DNA of 64,000 bases. Origin: Glandiceps talaboti. Lineage: Eukaryota; Hemichordata; Enteropneusta; Spengelidae. The position numbers were made by a program, and so were the translations under genes. The notes under the pieces were generated by a model. That model was not told where the DNA came from, did no database searches, and worked only from the letters and a program-made list of their open reading frames with translations. Each line of letters begins with the position of its first letter. Position 1 is the stretch's first letter. The stretch is taken from contig NC_135557.1 of NCBI RefSeq assembly GCF_964340395.1, forward strand, positions 6,533,216 through 6,597,215, in the 5' to 3' direction. Below are positions 53,016 through 64,000 of this stretch, one piece after another.

Positions 53016-53525
53016 TCACGCCCAACGATGACCGACATACGGTACACCAGGTAAATTTGGATACAAACCTCTGACTTGAGATGTCACACAAATTGGCATG
53101 ACCTCTCTCCTAGTCACAGCGACATCCTCGGCCCTCATCAATTGTTGTTTCCTTTCTAAATACCGAGGGTTACTCCATACATTCCGTCTGTCCAGCATGT
53201 TCCAATATTTTCGATAAAGACGATGACGGATGGTGCAGTGTCATCGCATGTTTCTTGGCCACTACCCAACCAGTCTTGCCTATACCATGTAACGCATGGT
53301 TGACTAAAACAGTACGGACATTCGTCTTGGCCCACTTTTCTTGGTATTTCTGGAAGGGCGAGTTCAGACCCGATGCCACTGTCGTTGACGCCAACTCTTT
53401 CTTCCTACATTAACTACAGATACTCTATGTGTCTTTCACAACGACCAAATCCCAATCAGAATGGGCGAAACATGCCTCGAGCGCCTCTCTCTGATCTTCG
53501 GTGACGATAATTGATATCTTGCTCA
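53016..53525 (-). pseudogene. unnamed Cys-motif protein with frameshifts
   Basis: Three minus-strand frames carry parts of one protein. The parts are MSKISIIVTEDQREALEACF at 53525, then ELALPEIPRKVGQDECPYCF with SQPCVTWYRQDWLGSG, then LYRKYWNMLDRRNVWSNPRY, and finally REVMPICVTSQVRGLYPNLP with GVPYVGHRW and TGA at 53016. I recall this arrangement (CPYC..PCV, YR.YW.ML..., REVMP.CV...VR..YP) in many uncharacterised predicted proteins of cnidarians and other invertebrates, possibly element-borne, but cannot name it. It converges on the SDKSG frame; without the hAT the two ends would be about 310 bp apart. Confidence 0.5.
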
Positions 53526-54429
53526 TCCTGACTGCAACTTCAGACTAACTGCTATAAACTTTAACTGAACAGTTTATAACATATTAGCATCATTTAGCAC
53601 CATTTCACATCTTTTCTATACACAATTCAACCACCCTTGAATGTACGCGATCCATTGCTATGAAGTGTTGATAGATGGAACTTCTGTCAGTATCACGTCT
53701 TCAGTCATCGTGGCGTCGACTATCACAAACTTTCAATGATGTTTACCCAGGCTAATACAGTAGGAAATGTGCCATATGTCGAAAGAAGAGCATTTGTCCA
53801 AACAAAACAAAAAATCACATAAAAAGAAAACACCAAGGAAGAAAAGAAGGAGAGTAACAAAAACTTTTTAATCGACCGACCCACATTTGCAATGGTACAG
53901 TAATGACCAAAAACAGGGTCACACTTTAGGCGCATGGAGGGAGGAGGGACCATGATTACGGTCGACAAACGTTAAACTGACATACCATATACACTTGTCA
54001 GAAAGGAACAATATGTTCCGTAAAATTTGTAAGTCATATATTGGGTTTGTGAGGGGTAATTTTACATCAGGATCGCAATTTATATGTAATTCGTCATCAA
54101 TGCTTACATGCACTCAATACAATTTGGTATCTTCGTATTGTGTGCTGCATCCCATCCCTTGTTTAATTGCCAAATAATCACGCACAACAAAGTGTCACTA
54201 GCCAACAAGATGAAAACTGTCCTGTCCATAGGCCTTTTCAGATTTACAGAAAACTTTCCCAGATAAACAGGAAGCGTGCCATATGTTGCAAAACACCTGT
54301 ATTCGTAGTGAGATCATGTTGAGTCCCATCCCTGATCGCTAACCAGCACATACACCATTCTCATTCTCGACACGCTTGTTTCAACAGCCTTGGTCGTAGT
54401 CTGACGTTCTTGTATAATTCCAGTCGATA
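53526..54429. other. non-coding stretch
   Basis: No gene recognised; probably the upstream region of the minus-strand pseudogene. Confidence 0.45.
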
Positions 54430-56060
54430 TCATTTTTGCGATTTATTTCACTAGTGTACAAAACTTTATTGTCATTTATTTTTTATTTTTTATTTTTTTA
54501 TAGTATTCATTTTAGGTTAGTTTTTTTTTTATACTATTCGTAGGTTCTGTGATAATTCGATTTTTTTTCAACATTGTACACAAATTTATTTTAGTTTAGT
54601 TTTTTTTCTAAATAATATTCGTAGGTTCAGTGACAGTTTGATTTTTTTTATCAGTGTACAAAAAATTGTTTTAGGTTAGTTTTTACCTCCCGTAAGGGTA
54701 CGGGAGGTATTAAAAGGGGAATGTTTGTCTGTGTGTCTGTCTGTCTGTCTGTCTGTGTCATCATTTTCTAAAAATCGGCTCAATTATAATGAAATTTGGA
54801 ACATATAATCTTTAGGGTAATGGCTAGACCTGATAAGGTTTTGAGCCAGATCTGTTGATGTTTGATTAGAGAAATTTGCATATTAATGAAATCAACTAAT
54901 TATGCAATATCTTAAGACTGCATACTTTAATTTCAATATAATTTAGCATATTCGTTAAACATAACAACATACATTTGTCCTGTAAAATTCGTTGATGTAC
55001 CTCACAGCTTTAATGAATAATTTGCATAATTAATTATTTTTGGTAATTAGGCTATATCTTAAGAATGCATACTTCAATTTCAATATAATTCAGTACACAC
55101 GTTAACCTTAACAATCGCATGTGTCCTGTAAAGCTTGTTGATGTACCTTACAGTGTTAATGAATAATTTGCATAATTAATGATTCTTGGTAATTAGGCTA
55201 TATCTTACGACTGCATACTTCAATTTCAATTTAATTCAGTACATATGTTAACCATAACAAAGCGGATATGTCCTTTAACATTTTTGATAAAACTTACAGT
55301 TTTAATGAAAATTTGCATAATTAATGATTATAGGTAATTAGGCTATATCTTATGACTGCATACTTCAATTTCAATACAATTCAGTACATACATTAACCAT
55401 AACAAATTGTGTATGTCCTATAATGTTAGTTGATATACCTCACAGTGTTAATGAATAATTCGCAAAATTATTGATTTTCAGTAATTAGGCTACATCTTAA
55501 GACTGCATACTTCAATTTCAATACAATTTAGTACATATGTTAACCATAACAAAGCGGATATGTCCTATAAAACATTTGATATAGCTTACAGTTTTAATGA
55601 AAAATTTGCATAATTAATGATTTTAGGTAACTAGGTTGTATCTTAAAAATGCAAGCTTCAAATTTCGTATAATATGATACATATATCAACCATAATAATA
55701 CGTAACTGTCCTATGAAGTTTGTTGCTACAACTTTTACCTTTAATGAGTATTTTGAATAATGAACAATATTCAGTAATTAAGCAGTATCATACACTCTTA
55801 CATACATTAACCTAAGAAAGCACGCTTGTCCAAAAACAAAGCCTGTTACCATTGTTTTTTTTTTTAATTTAATGAGATTTGCATAATTAGTGATTCCCTT
55901 ACGGGAGGCATTCAGTTTAAATCTGTTTTTTATATATCCGTAGGTTCAGTGATAAGCTTAATTCGATTTTTTTTCACCAGTGTACAAACAATTTAGGTTA
56001 GTTTTTTGTACAGTGATAATTCGATTTTATTTCGATTTCAAGTTCTCACAGTTCCAAATA
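54430..56060. repeat. T-rich ~90-bp tandem repeat, split by an insertion
   Basis: Units contain attcgtaggttcagtgata, ttcgattttttttca, cagtgtacaaa and ttaggttagttttt. They occur about three times before 54686 and about twice after 55908, so the element in between inserted into an existing array. Confidence 0.8.
54686..55908. mobile_element. 1.2-kb non-autonomous DNA element with 13-bp TIRs
   Basis: Ends cctcccgtaaggg (54686) and cccttacgggagg (to 55908) are exact inverse repeats. The left end itself is also palindromic (cctcccgta...tacgggagg). A (TGTC)n tract follows the left end. The interior has about six degenerate ~120-bp units with cataattaatgatt, aattaggctatatctta, gcatacttcaatttcaata and taaccataacaa. 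There is no transposase frame and no clear target duplication. Confidence 0.8.
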
Positions 56061-56198
56061 TCAAAATTGTACATTTTTAGTCTCAATTATTACAGCAGAT
56101 TTCACCAGTTCTTCCTAGTATTTTTTTCGGATTTTGCTGTATTTTTTGTATGATTTTTGATTCATTTACTAGTTTGTTCGTGTTATAGTTTTCAAACC

Positions 56199-56483
56199 AT
56201 GCTTAGAATTAGTCAGAACGAACAGGCTAGGACGGTCTCTCCGTCAATGACAAAGGAGGCGATACAGGCACGAAACCTGAGGCGAGAACGTGACGGTAGT
56301 ACACGCGGTCAGTTCGATTTTGTCGCCCCGACTCCAGAAGACAAAAAGAGTTTTCAGAAGAAAATGTCTAGTTTACGGTCACGCCTGAAAGAAGGAAGGG
56401 CTACTAACTACGACGTGCTGTCAGAAGTCGTCAACTTTTATTTATCACAGCATGAACGTGAGACTGGTTCAGACCGACGGTAG
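56199..56483 (+). CDS. 94-residue basic protein, unrecognised
   Basis: ATG at 56199 (MLRISQNEQARTVSPSM) to TAG. The sequence has coding-like composition: a basic segment (ARNLRRERDGS), then FDFVAPTPEDKKSFQKKMSS and LRSRLKEGRATNYDVLSEVV, which looks helical. No zinc or catalytic motif is seen. It lies right after the T-rich tandem repeats. It could be a complete small gene, an exon or an element ORF. Confidence 0.4.
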   Translation: MLRISQNEQARTVSPSMTKEAIQARNLRRERDGSTRGQFDFVAPTPEDKKSFQKKMSSLRSRLKEGRATNYDVLSEVVNFYLSQHERETGSDRR

Positions 56484-56695
56484 TTTTGACGGCCCGATGT
56501 ACCAAAGTTGCCCTGTCGAACGCACTGATGACGTTATGTACCTAACGACAACATTCAGCGTACAACACCTAGTGTCGACGGTAGAGAAGCACAGCAGATA
56601 TTGCACTGATAGTTTATTATCTTAAAAAAATCCATTCTGAAACTAAGAACTCGAGATGTTACCATTTCCATTTCCAGACAATCGGTGCTAATCAA
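56484..56695. other. non-coding spacer
   Basis: Follows the 94-residue frame; nothing recognised. Confidence 0.4.
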
Positions 56696-56738
56696 CACAA
56701 ATGGACTATTGTCATCACCACCAGGTGCGTGACTAACG
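56696..56738. repeat. 43-bp word identical to the 13.8-15.9 kb array
   Basis: cacaaatggactattgtcat...gtgactaacg here is identical to 14086-14128 and the other array copies, but the sequence on both sides differs completely. On the minus strand both contexts read cgttag|tcacgcacc, which could be a splice acceptor before codons SHAPGGDDNSPFV. Confidence 0.85.
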
Positions 56739-57246
56739 ACATAAAATTGTAATATACCCAGAAATAGTATGATTATTTTTTTGACATAATTTCAAACCTG
56801 GAATTCATGTCCAAACAACTAACTACACGTAATTTTGAATCTGTTTTTGATATAGATTTTTGAACATTCGTATTTGGGACCTCAGATCGAAAAACAGAGC
56901 ATGGCTTTACTGAGCTGTTAGGAGGCACTTTTTATTGTTACATTATTGCAACATTTTTGGCACTAGGCTCGAATAAACGAGGGGTCACAGGGAAGCGAAC
57001 CCGACAACGTCTTCGTAAATATTACGTCACCGGGCACTACCTGCCACAATAAATCGATAACACATCCCATCCATAGAAAAACACTAGTTTGAGTACGGGG
57101 TTATCACAACAAGTTATAATAAACAATGTCAGAATACTAGTTTAATCATATTTTTCATAAGTTTTCCAACTTCTATGTTTGTGAAGTTGCATCCTCCTGC
57201 TGTTTTATTTAAATTGTAGTTTCTTCAACCAGTGGATTTTATGGCG
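56739..57246. other. non-coding stretch
   Basis: No gene recognised. Confidence 0.45.
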
Positions 57247-57380
57247 GAAATGTTACTAGGCAGGCTTCACGAGGCTGAGCAGCTATGATGGCGATACGAA
57301 TTCGCATCAACGGGTAGGTTTTTGAATTGAAAACGCCTGTGTCAGTTGTACAACTAAACAACCTGCCTAGTAACAATTTC
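57247..57380. mobile_element. 134-bp inverted-repeat (MITE-like) element
   Basis: gaaatgttactaggcagg (57247-57264) faces cctgcctagtaacaatttc (57362-57380), inverse repeats differing by one inserted base. No coding content. Confidence 0.6.
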
Positions 57381-57511
57381 GACTATGTCCTGATACTCTC
57401 ACTTCAAGTGGTGTTTTCTAAAATGAATAGGGGCTGCACTAAGTAGTATTTTGCAAGTAGCTTTGACCACCTCCACCCCCCCCCAAAAAAAAAAAACAAA
57501 AAAAAAACACA

Positions 57512-57516
<5 letters not shown>

Positions 57517-57554
<38 letters not shown>

Positions 57555-57556
57555 AG
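57517..57556. repeat. A-rich tract and (AAAT)n microsatellite
   Basis: About nine AAAT units following a C-run and A-rich tract at 57478-57510. Confidence 0.95.
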
Positions 57557-57868
57557 ACAATTGATGTCGCACTGATATACCCAGTGACTAGTCAGTATTT
57601 TACTGTCTGTGACTTTGAACAAATGCGATTGTTTTAAAAGTTTTCATACACAACTAACCATTCTTAAATACTATTCCAAATACTAAATGACTGACTTTCA
57701 TATTTGACATGTTACGAACCGAACATTTAGAGAAGTCAAACAACACACAATTACATACTTTTCCCTAACATTTCCAGTCGAAACAACAAACGGTCAAACA
57801 TGGGACACTACACAGCATTGCACTTATCAATTATCTCATTTAATTCAGTTGTAATGAAACAATAATTA

Positions 57869-57997
57869 AGCAATAACCCCCGCCGAAGGCGGGTATACAC
57901 GAGATTTTGGTACACTTCGCGACATATAGTGCTATATGGAGCGAATTGTACCAAATTCGAGATACTAGCCTTCGGCGGGGGGGGGGGGGTTATTGCT
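57869..57997. mobile_element. 129-bp palindromic MITE
   Basis: Ends agcaataacccccgccgaag and its inverse (…cttcggcggggg..gttattgct) with an expanded G-run on the right. An inner inverse pair is ggtacacttcgc/gcgaattgtacc. ATTA lies immediately outside both ends (57865-57868, 57998-58001), a probable target duplication. Confidence 0.8.
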
Positions 57998-58458
57998 ATT
58001 ATATTATATCAAAATAGGTGTCTATATTTCTTCTAAATGTGATTCTGTGGTTATTTATATGCCTGAAAAGGCGAATTCGCACGTACATAAAAAGATCGTC
58101 GGTAATAGATCGTCGGGAACGAGCATATTTTGATGAATGGACGACGTTCGTATCGCCCCCCCCCCCGCCCCCCACACACACACTGCATGAACACAAACCA
58201 TACATTGCATTGCATTGCATTGACAAATTACTTTATTTACATCATATAATGCCTTACGAAAACGCGTTGAAAACTAGCAACAAAGAAAACGGGGCAAGAG
58301 GTCAAAGAAAGTAACAATTTTGTTTGGATATTTACATAAGAACAATACAATCTTGTACACTGCTAAAAATAGATGTCTCAGCGTTGAATCAGTTGAATCG
58401 GAGAAAGCTCGGGACAGTAAATCAGAGACGCGACGTTACACAGTCTACTTTTATTAAT

Positions 58459-58803
58459 TTAATGGTTAACAAATTGAACATTGACAGAACCTGAAAATGT
58501 ACAGATTTGAAATAATCCTGACGCACTTGACTGATGGTTAAAAGTTAAATTGGCGTTGCTTGATTCAACGAGAGCAGGACGCTGAGACGGCTCGTTGCAT
58601 GGGAGAACTTGTACCTTATCAGCCATGGCCAATGATGTTGAAGTCACTGATCGACCGTTGCTTTCGATCGCATGGTCATCAGTGGAATTATTTGGACTAC
58701 TGTAACCCAAACCCAGGATACCTGACATACCTTTACTCTGAGGAAGTGTTAACTTATTGGTATAAGAACGAACACTAGCTTCATTTTTGTTAGTACTATT
58801 CAT
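58459..58803 (-). CDS. 114-residue Ser/Asn-rich frame with a C-terminal CTFxGxVNV-type motif
   Basis: Minus strand, ATG 58803 to TAA 58459. The body is polar (SSPNNSTDDHAIESNGRS) and the end is hydrophobic-alternating (LFQICTFSGSVNVQFVN). The ending resembles short amyloid-like or beta-forming tails, F..CTF.G.VNV, that I recall at the ends of some invertebrate death-domain and immune receptor proteins; this is recollection, not a search. It may be an exon of a longer gene (ccaaactag precedes 58806) or a small intronless gene. Confidence 0.35.
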   Translation of the reverse strand: MNSTNKNEASVRSYTNKLTLPQSKGMSGILGLGYSSPNNSTDDHAIESNGRSVTSTSLAMADKVQVLPCNEPSQRPALVESSNANLTFNHQSSASGLFQICTFSGSVNVQFVNH

Positions 58804-60300
58804 ATGCTAGTTTGGGGGCCCATTTTACCACTGCCAGCCCATTTTACCACAGTTATTATCCAATCAGAATGGCACATAGTAGCATGATATAATATAATAT
58901 ACTATAAATATAAGATTTGAGAGTATATTACAGGATTAACTTATAATCTAACGTAGCTGAATAATTGTTCTACATAACGAAATTACTTAGTTCCCAGACA
59001 TGACTTGCGACTTGAACTGTCGACTATCGTGACTTTCAGTGTTACTGGTAGAACACACACACTTTCACAGAGTACAGAGGCAAGGACGGCGAGTTCACGA
59101 GTTCACGAGTTCATTGAGTGTTGAAGGTGGCTACATGGGACAATGTTCTACTCAAGGTTCACCCATTGTACCGAACTGTCGCCGAAGTATTTCTCCATTT
59201 ATTCGCAATGACGACCAACTTTAATTTTTAAGACATTTCTCAAGACAGCTAAGTGAAGACGGGCCTCCTTCGATGGAACCACTGGGAACATTTCTGGAAC
59301 AAGCCATCGACTATCTCAACTCGCAGCACTTGTAGAACAGCCAACGTGGCATTGTAGTATCCGCTATTTAAAGACTATATTAATTTAACAGTACGTGTAT
59401 ACACGTAGTCATTAACATAATGCATACCAAATAAGGTAGGTGGTTTGAGAACCGACCAATAAAAACTGTTTATTGTCACACATGACGTTTGCACTGATAT
59501 AGTAGTAATGTCATATGTTTAGGAGAAGAGGTATTCTCCTCGAATAGTAGAAAATTTGACAAATTACAGTTATCCAGGAGTAATTTCTTGGCAATAAAAT
59601 AACAAATACATTTATCTAAGCATCTTGTTTTCCAAACCCACCCTTCTCACACCATGTGGTGTTTCCTAAAATGAACGAACCCACAGTTTATGTTGTGATT
59701 TTCAAAATAACTCCTCACTAAAATCAGCCCCTCCGCTGGTCATTTAAAAATAACTGGCCTCTAATGACCGATGACATAGCAGAATTTATTAATGACTAGT
59801 CATTATTTTGCTGACCGTGATTTTAAATTAATTGACAGAAGAGTTTTCATTTGGCTTATTCTCAATCAACAACCAATACCAACTCTTCATTGACAGCGCT
59901 TTATTTTTTCTTGATTATTCTACAGGAAACTGTAATAGTTGTCTTTCTAATGTTAAACGTCTCAGAGTCTGGTACATACAGTCGATTAATACGATGTCAC
60001 AGACTTTTTGTAAAGTAATAAAATAATTAAACATTACCACACATTCAGTATCAATTCAAATGCAATTTAAGAGAGCACGCGCACAGAACTCGCGCACTCT
60101 ATCACGACCCGGCACACTTTGCCCAAATATGGCAAGTGGCACGCTCGCCAATATCCATTCGGTCAGCGATTTGGATTTCTTAATTTCTTCACTACTTTTA
60201 TGTGTTTGCAAATCAAATGACATTTAACAGCCAACGTATGATATTATGCGATTCAAATGATGTTTCCCTGCCATTACAGTGGGTTTATTAGAAAACCTTC

Positions 60301-60402
60301 ACGGCCCGGATATGGGATTTGTGGACCTCTGTAGTGCGACTTATGGACCCTTCTAAAGTCGGACACTTTTGTCCGCCAAATCCATATCCGGGCCGTAAAG
60401 AT
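60301..60402. mobile_element. short inverted-repeat (MITE-like) element, copy 2
   Basis: acggcccggatatgggatttg-like left end and aaatccatatccgggccgt right end are nearly perfect inverse repeats about 100 bp apart, with an inner gcgact/agtcgg pair. The better preserved of the two copies (other at 17551-17645). Confidence 0.8.
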
Positions 60403-61857
60403 TACATAATCATAATCAAAACTCATGTCAGGATATAGATCACTGATTAACACTTAAATGTCAATACAATACATTGAATATCAAGGCCAAAGTCATACCA
60501 ATATTCATTTTAATTCAATACACTTATGCTTAGCTACTGCATAAACATAGTTAATATTCATCCATAATGGAACTGTAACAACATTAAAATCATAACTACG
60601 TATAGTATATGGACATATATAATCTCACCTCAGCAATAACTTCACACAAACTGATTACTGCACGTACGAGCAGCGAATATAACACAATCTAGGTGTATTG
60701 TTTTTGCTGAAATGAGTAAATTATCAAACGAAATACAAACTGTTATTGTTACAGAATAATTAAACAGCAGTCAGCTGATCAGTTATGGTTCAAATAATCT
60801 ACTATTGTCATGGAGATAAAATCCAACGATTCATCATACGAATCGCAAATGATCACGAGTAAGCAATATGTCCATCGTATGTTTCTGTTTCGTGGGATCT
60901 TTTTTCTTTTAATTTCATGTCGGCATTTAAACTTCCTTATACAGCGATGATTTCGGTCGTGTGTCACTCAGTAGCGTGTAATTTTGTGGTCGTATTTCAA
61001 ACGTTGAAATGTTCAGTCTATATTCAGTTCTGTCTAAAAGAGTTATGTCATGGTTTTACGTTCTTTATTTCATTCGTCGGCATATTGTGGATAGTCCACA
61101 AACGTACATATGTAATTTATTAGGCTTGGCGGTTTCCATTCCCAAAATATTGTGTGCAATATAATGTTCCGTCGTACAAATATCAGCGTACAAGTCTGGT
61201 TGTCCATCTTAATCAAGTCATTTGTGGGACAATTCTAAAGACATGAGGATCCCAACAAATATATAAAATAACATGATAATGTATAATGGCATTAATGATG
61301 GTTGTTCGAGCTGATACATACTCCGCCAATGTCGGATTCTCACCAATGCGAACGTCGACACAACTATATAATACAATCTAAATAACTCCCGTACAGAGAG
61401 AACACACCAGCACTCAAGAATCGCTAGACAGACAGAGATGAATGGTTCTCAAGTTTAATTCCACTTCCTTTTGGCCTTTATTATCAAATTCTTACTTTAA
61501 GAAAAGTGGTTTCATTACGTGGTGTTCTATTATTAGTAATTTAAGTCACAATGTCGTCTATGTGATTGGATACAAGTAAAAGATGACGTCATTGGGCTGC
61601 TTGTGATAATTAACTTGAGGTGAAATCGTCAAAATTCTAACGTATCGTGAACACCAAAACTACACGCTGTCATTAATCTATTCTGCCGATCACAACATAT
61701 GTCAAAGGGAGAGGTGGAAAATACAGAAATGATAAATATTGAAATGTTGGTCTGTGATAGTAGTACCCTGTTCAGTGATAAATACAAATGTGTGTACTGC
61801 TGATAGAATATTGCGGTGTCACCTTGAACAAAAAGTAATAAACTCAATTAGACTGAA

Positions 61858-62102
61858 ATGCATCGGATGGCTCTTTCAATATTAATCTAATTTCAAGCTT
61901 GTCAGGATATGTTGTGAACTCGTATGTTTCCTTTGAATAATTAATGTAGTAATTGAGTTGATTATTTTTCATTACAAACACTCGTAGTTTCGGTCGGTTG
62001 AATTGTAAGAATGACTGAAAATATGCCTAGTAGAGTTCATCGTATGTTACATACAAAGACAGCTGATGTTTATGAAATGTTATCATGGTTGGCATAGAAA
62101 CA
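61858..62102 (-). pseudogene. recurrent small frame, copy D (frameshifted)
   Basis: Matches copies A-C on the minus strand, including the MPTMIT start region near 62090 and the INYSKETYE segment. It has an extra A after the CNE codons and other changes that break the frame. Confidence 0.4.
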
Positions 62103-63235
62103 GAGAACACCTCATTGCCACTATATCATATTAGAGTTAAACGTGTTAATTTTTCGGGAGAAAGTGTGTTTCAGCCCATATTACGGAAAAGGCGTAATTT
62201 ATAACGACGTGGCGGGGGGGGGGGGTCAAAAAATGTATGCTCTCAAAGAATCATGCCCTTACGCCGAAATCAACCCATGTACTTTCGTAATACCTTCTCC
62301 TCCTCCCCTCAGGTTACACATATATTCATATGTAGTATTATATGGTACCCCACCCTTCTCACATTCTGGAAATGTACAACTGTATAGTACACTATAACAA
62401 CTAATAACAACTAATAACCGTGGCAATCGACCTCATCATCGTCTTTACATTTTAAGAAATACCATTACAAATAGATGTGGTCTTTGTGCATTGCAAGGAG
62501 AAGTCTCATACTGAGCTGTAACCTATACTTAGAGACACTTAGCCAGCTGGGTTTTCCCCTTCTATCTTGATTTTGGACAGAAACAGCGACACCCCCCCCC
62601 CCCCCACATGATGGCCAGGGGGAGGGTGTGGTAGAGTGTCCCTCTCCCACGGTGAGCACTTTTCAATGCCACAGTCAGCGACAGCTGGGCGGAACTAAAT
62701 GGTTAGGTTGATCTCTCTTGTCACATGTCTGTCTGGTATTTTGCGTCCACCCCCATCGGGTGCTATTACAATGGACCGTCAAGTACGACCATCCGCCCGC
62801 CTGTTTTTGTGTGCGTGTGTGTGTGCTTGCGTGCGTGCGACCGTAATACGCCATTTCTCAGATGTAATATGTAATTTCATTCCTACCTGGCTCATAGGTG
62901 ACATTTTACGTGGTACATATGCATGTCACTTTGCTTTGCAATATATGCAAATTTGATGACAGTCATACTTATAGTTTAAAATCAACATTTGCTGCATAAC
63001 TTAACAACTGTAATATACAGACACTCATTCAGGTGTTTACCCCCATATAGTCAGATACACGCTATCTATGGAGACATTGACATTTGAAATTGACGTTCAT
63101 GTCAATTATCAAAATCAAGTCAATTCCTGCCTACGTTAGAGGACCGTCCAAGAAGCAAATCAAGAAGACGTTTTGCCGTTCTTCATTGATATGAAATATT
63201 TATCAACCTCTTTACATGAGAGAGAACAGCAGAAA

Positions 63236-63341
63236 GACACACATAGACGACATAGAGATAGACAGACAGACATACAGACAGACAGACAGACATACAGACA
63301 GACAGATAGATAGATACAGAAAGAAAGACTGTCTGACAGAC

Positions 63342-63382
<41 letters not shown>

Positions 63383-63413
63383 AACATACAGACGGACAGA
63401 CAGACAGACAGAC

Positions 63414-63448
<35 letters not shown>

Positions 63449-63450
63449 GA
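63236..63450. repeat. (GACA)n microsatellite
   Basis: About 200 bp of GACA/GATA tetranucleotides. Open frames on the minus strand here (repeating CLSVCLSV) are only the translated microsatellite. Confidence 0.97.
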
Positions 63451-64000
63451 CAGCGACAAGCAGAAACTGTGTATGCATTTATCTCTCACCCTCTCTCATA
63501 TTCTTATGGCATCCACTTTCCTCCTTAAACATAGTCTTAAAAACTAAATACAGCGAAATCGTATGAAATTTCTCAAATGTACCTGGCAAGTCGATCAGCA
63601 ACCTTGATTTTTTGAAAATTTCATTGATCAAAATATATTTCGCTCGGAATCCCTCCCCCCCCCCCCGTTTCAGATCATAATTTTCAAGTTCATACCCCAT
63701 CTTCGAAACACAATCTTTTAGTGCCCCCCACCCCCCACCCCCCATTTTCTCCCCAGCCACCTCCGCCATAAATTGTGGTTGTTTTAGTTTGCATTCATTG
63801 AGTACACAGCTGATGACATTGAAAAAAAAAATTGTTCACCCACTTACAAAATACGTAAAAAGAACAGCTTTTTACAAGAACAGTGGCCTTCGTTGACTGA
63901 ACCTGAATTGACTGTACCAGTACTTATGTATGCATAGTACGTGATGTTTACCTTTGGGTCACTCAGAAAGTATAATTGCATATACATCAGCATCTCAGCT

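Larger units (their letters stand above)
58905..63850. repeat. duplicated block, member 2 (partner at 15861-23850)
   Basis: Colinear with the first block but about 3 kb shorter, because it has one copy of the unit repeated three to four times at 17.9-22.5 kb. No gene is recognised; short frames here do not match open frames in the partner, which argues against coding. Confidence 0.85.

Noticed and set aside
52942-53050. Plus-strand frame reading through the hAT flank (GRLICVRNYLTPNDD)
   Set aside because: It is antisense to the end of the better supported Cys-motif pseudogene.
63160-63489. Cys-rich CLSVCLSV frames
   Set aside because: Translated (GACA)n microsatellite.

Overview
The window is eukaryotic, AT-rich and gene-poor. 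Short coding exons have GT-AG introns in matching phases, long (AT)n, (AC)n and (GACA)n microsatellites are common, and most recognisable coding sequence belongs to transposable elements: L1-like LINEs, a DIRS-type tyrosine-recombinase retroelement, Penelope-like elements with hammerhead ribozymes, a hAT-like DNA transposon and several short inverted-repeat elements. This mix fits an invertebrate animal, most likely marine (invertebrate deuterostome or lophotrochozoan). The species cannot be fixed from sequence alone. No rRNA, tRNA or CRISPR array was seen.

Layout. 1-13.8 kb is mostly non-coding. It holds an inverted-repeat pair (2.2/3.4 kb), a Penelope-like fragment with a hammerhead-like motif (3.5-4.5 kb), one short signal-type first exon (7.5 kb, minus) and a decayed LINE RT (11.0-12.6 kb). 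13.8-15.9 kb is a five-copy tandem array. 15.9-23.9 kb is one member of a diverged duplicated block whose partner is 58.9-63.9 kb. 24.2-25.7 kb is a 76-bp satellite. 26.3-26.9 kb has a Penelope 3' end and a well-formed hammerhead ribozyme on the minus strand.

The one clear host gene is a cholinesterase/carboxylesterase-family gene on the minus strand. Five exons between 35.87 and 28.22 kb join in perfect phase to give about 530 residues; only the first (signal) exon is missing. It keeps the Ser-Glu-His triad and all six family disulfide cysteines. The Glu before the catalytic Ser is Gln, and the choline-site Trp position appears to be Met. A minisatellite in its last intron is built from copies of its own splice-donor junction.

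39.5-53.5 kb is a nest of insertions. A 5'-truncated L1-like LINE with an intact 1247-residue ORF2 sits, with a 14-bp target duplication, inside a repeat-encoding reading frame. A hAT-like element (46488-52940) lies just downstream. Inside the hAT transposase frame is a complete DIRS element (47296-51968) with gag, RT/RNase H/methyltransferase-like and tyrosine recombinase frames, inverted terminal repeats and an internal complementary region, and two in-frame nonsense codons. Removing the DIRS at its ATT trinucleotide restores the hAT frame exactly. 54.4-56.1 kb is T-rich tandem repeats hosting a 1.2-kb non-autonomous DNA element. Two unrecognised small coding-like frames follow (56.2 and 58.5 kb).
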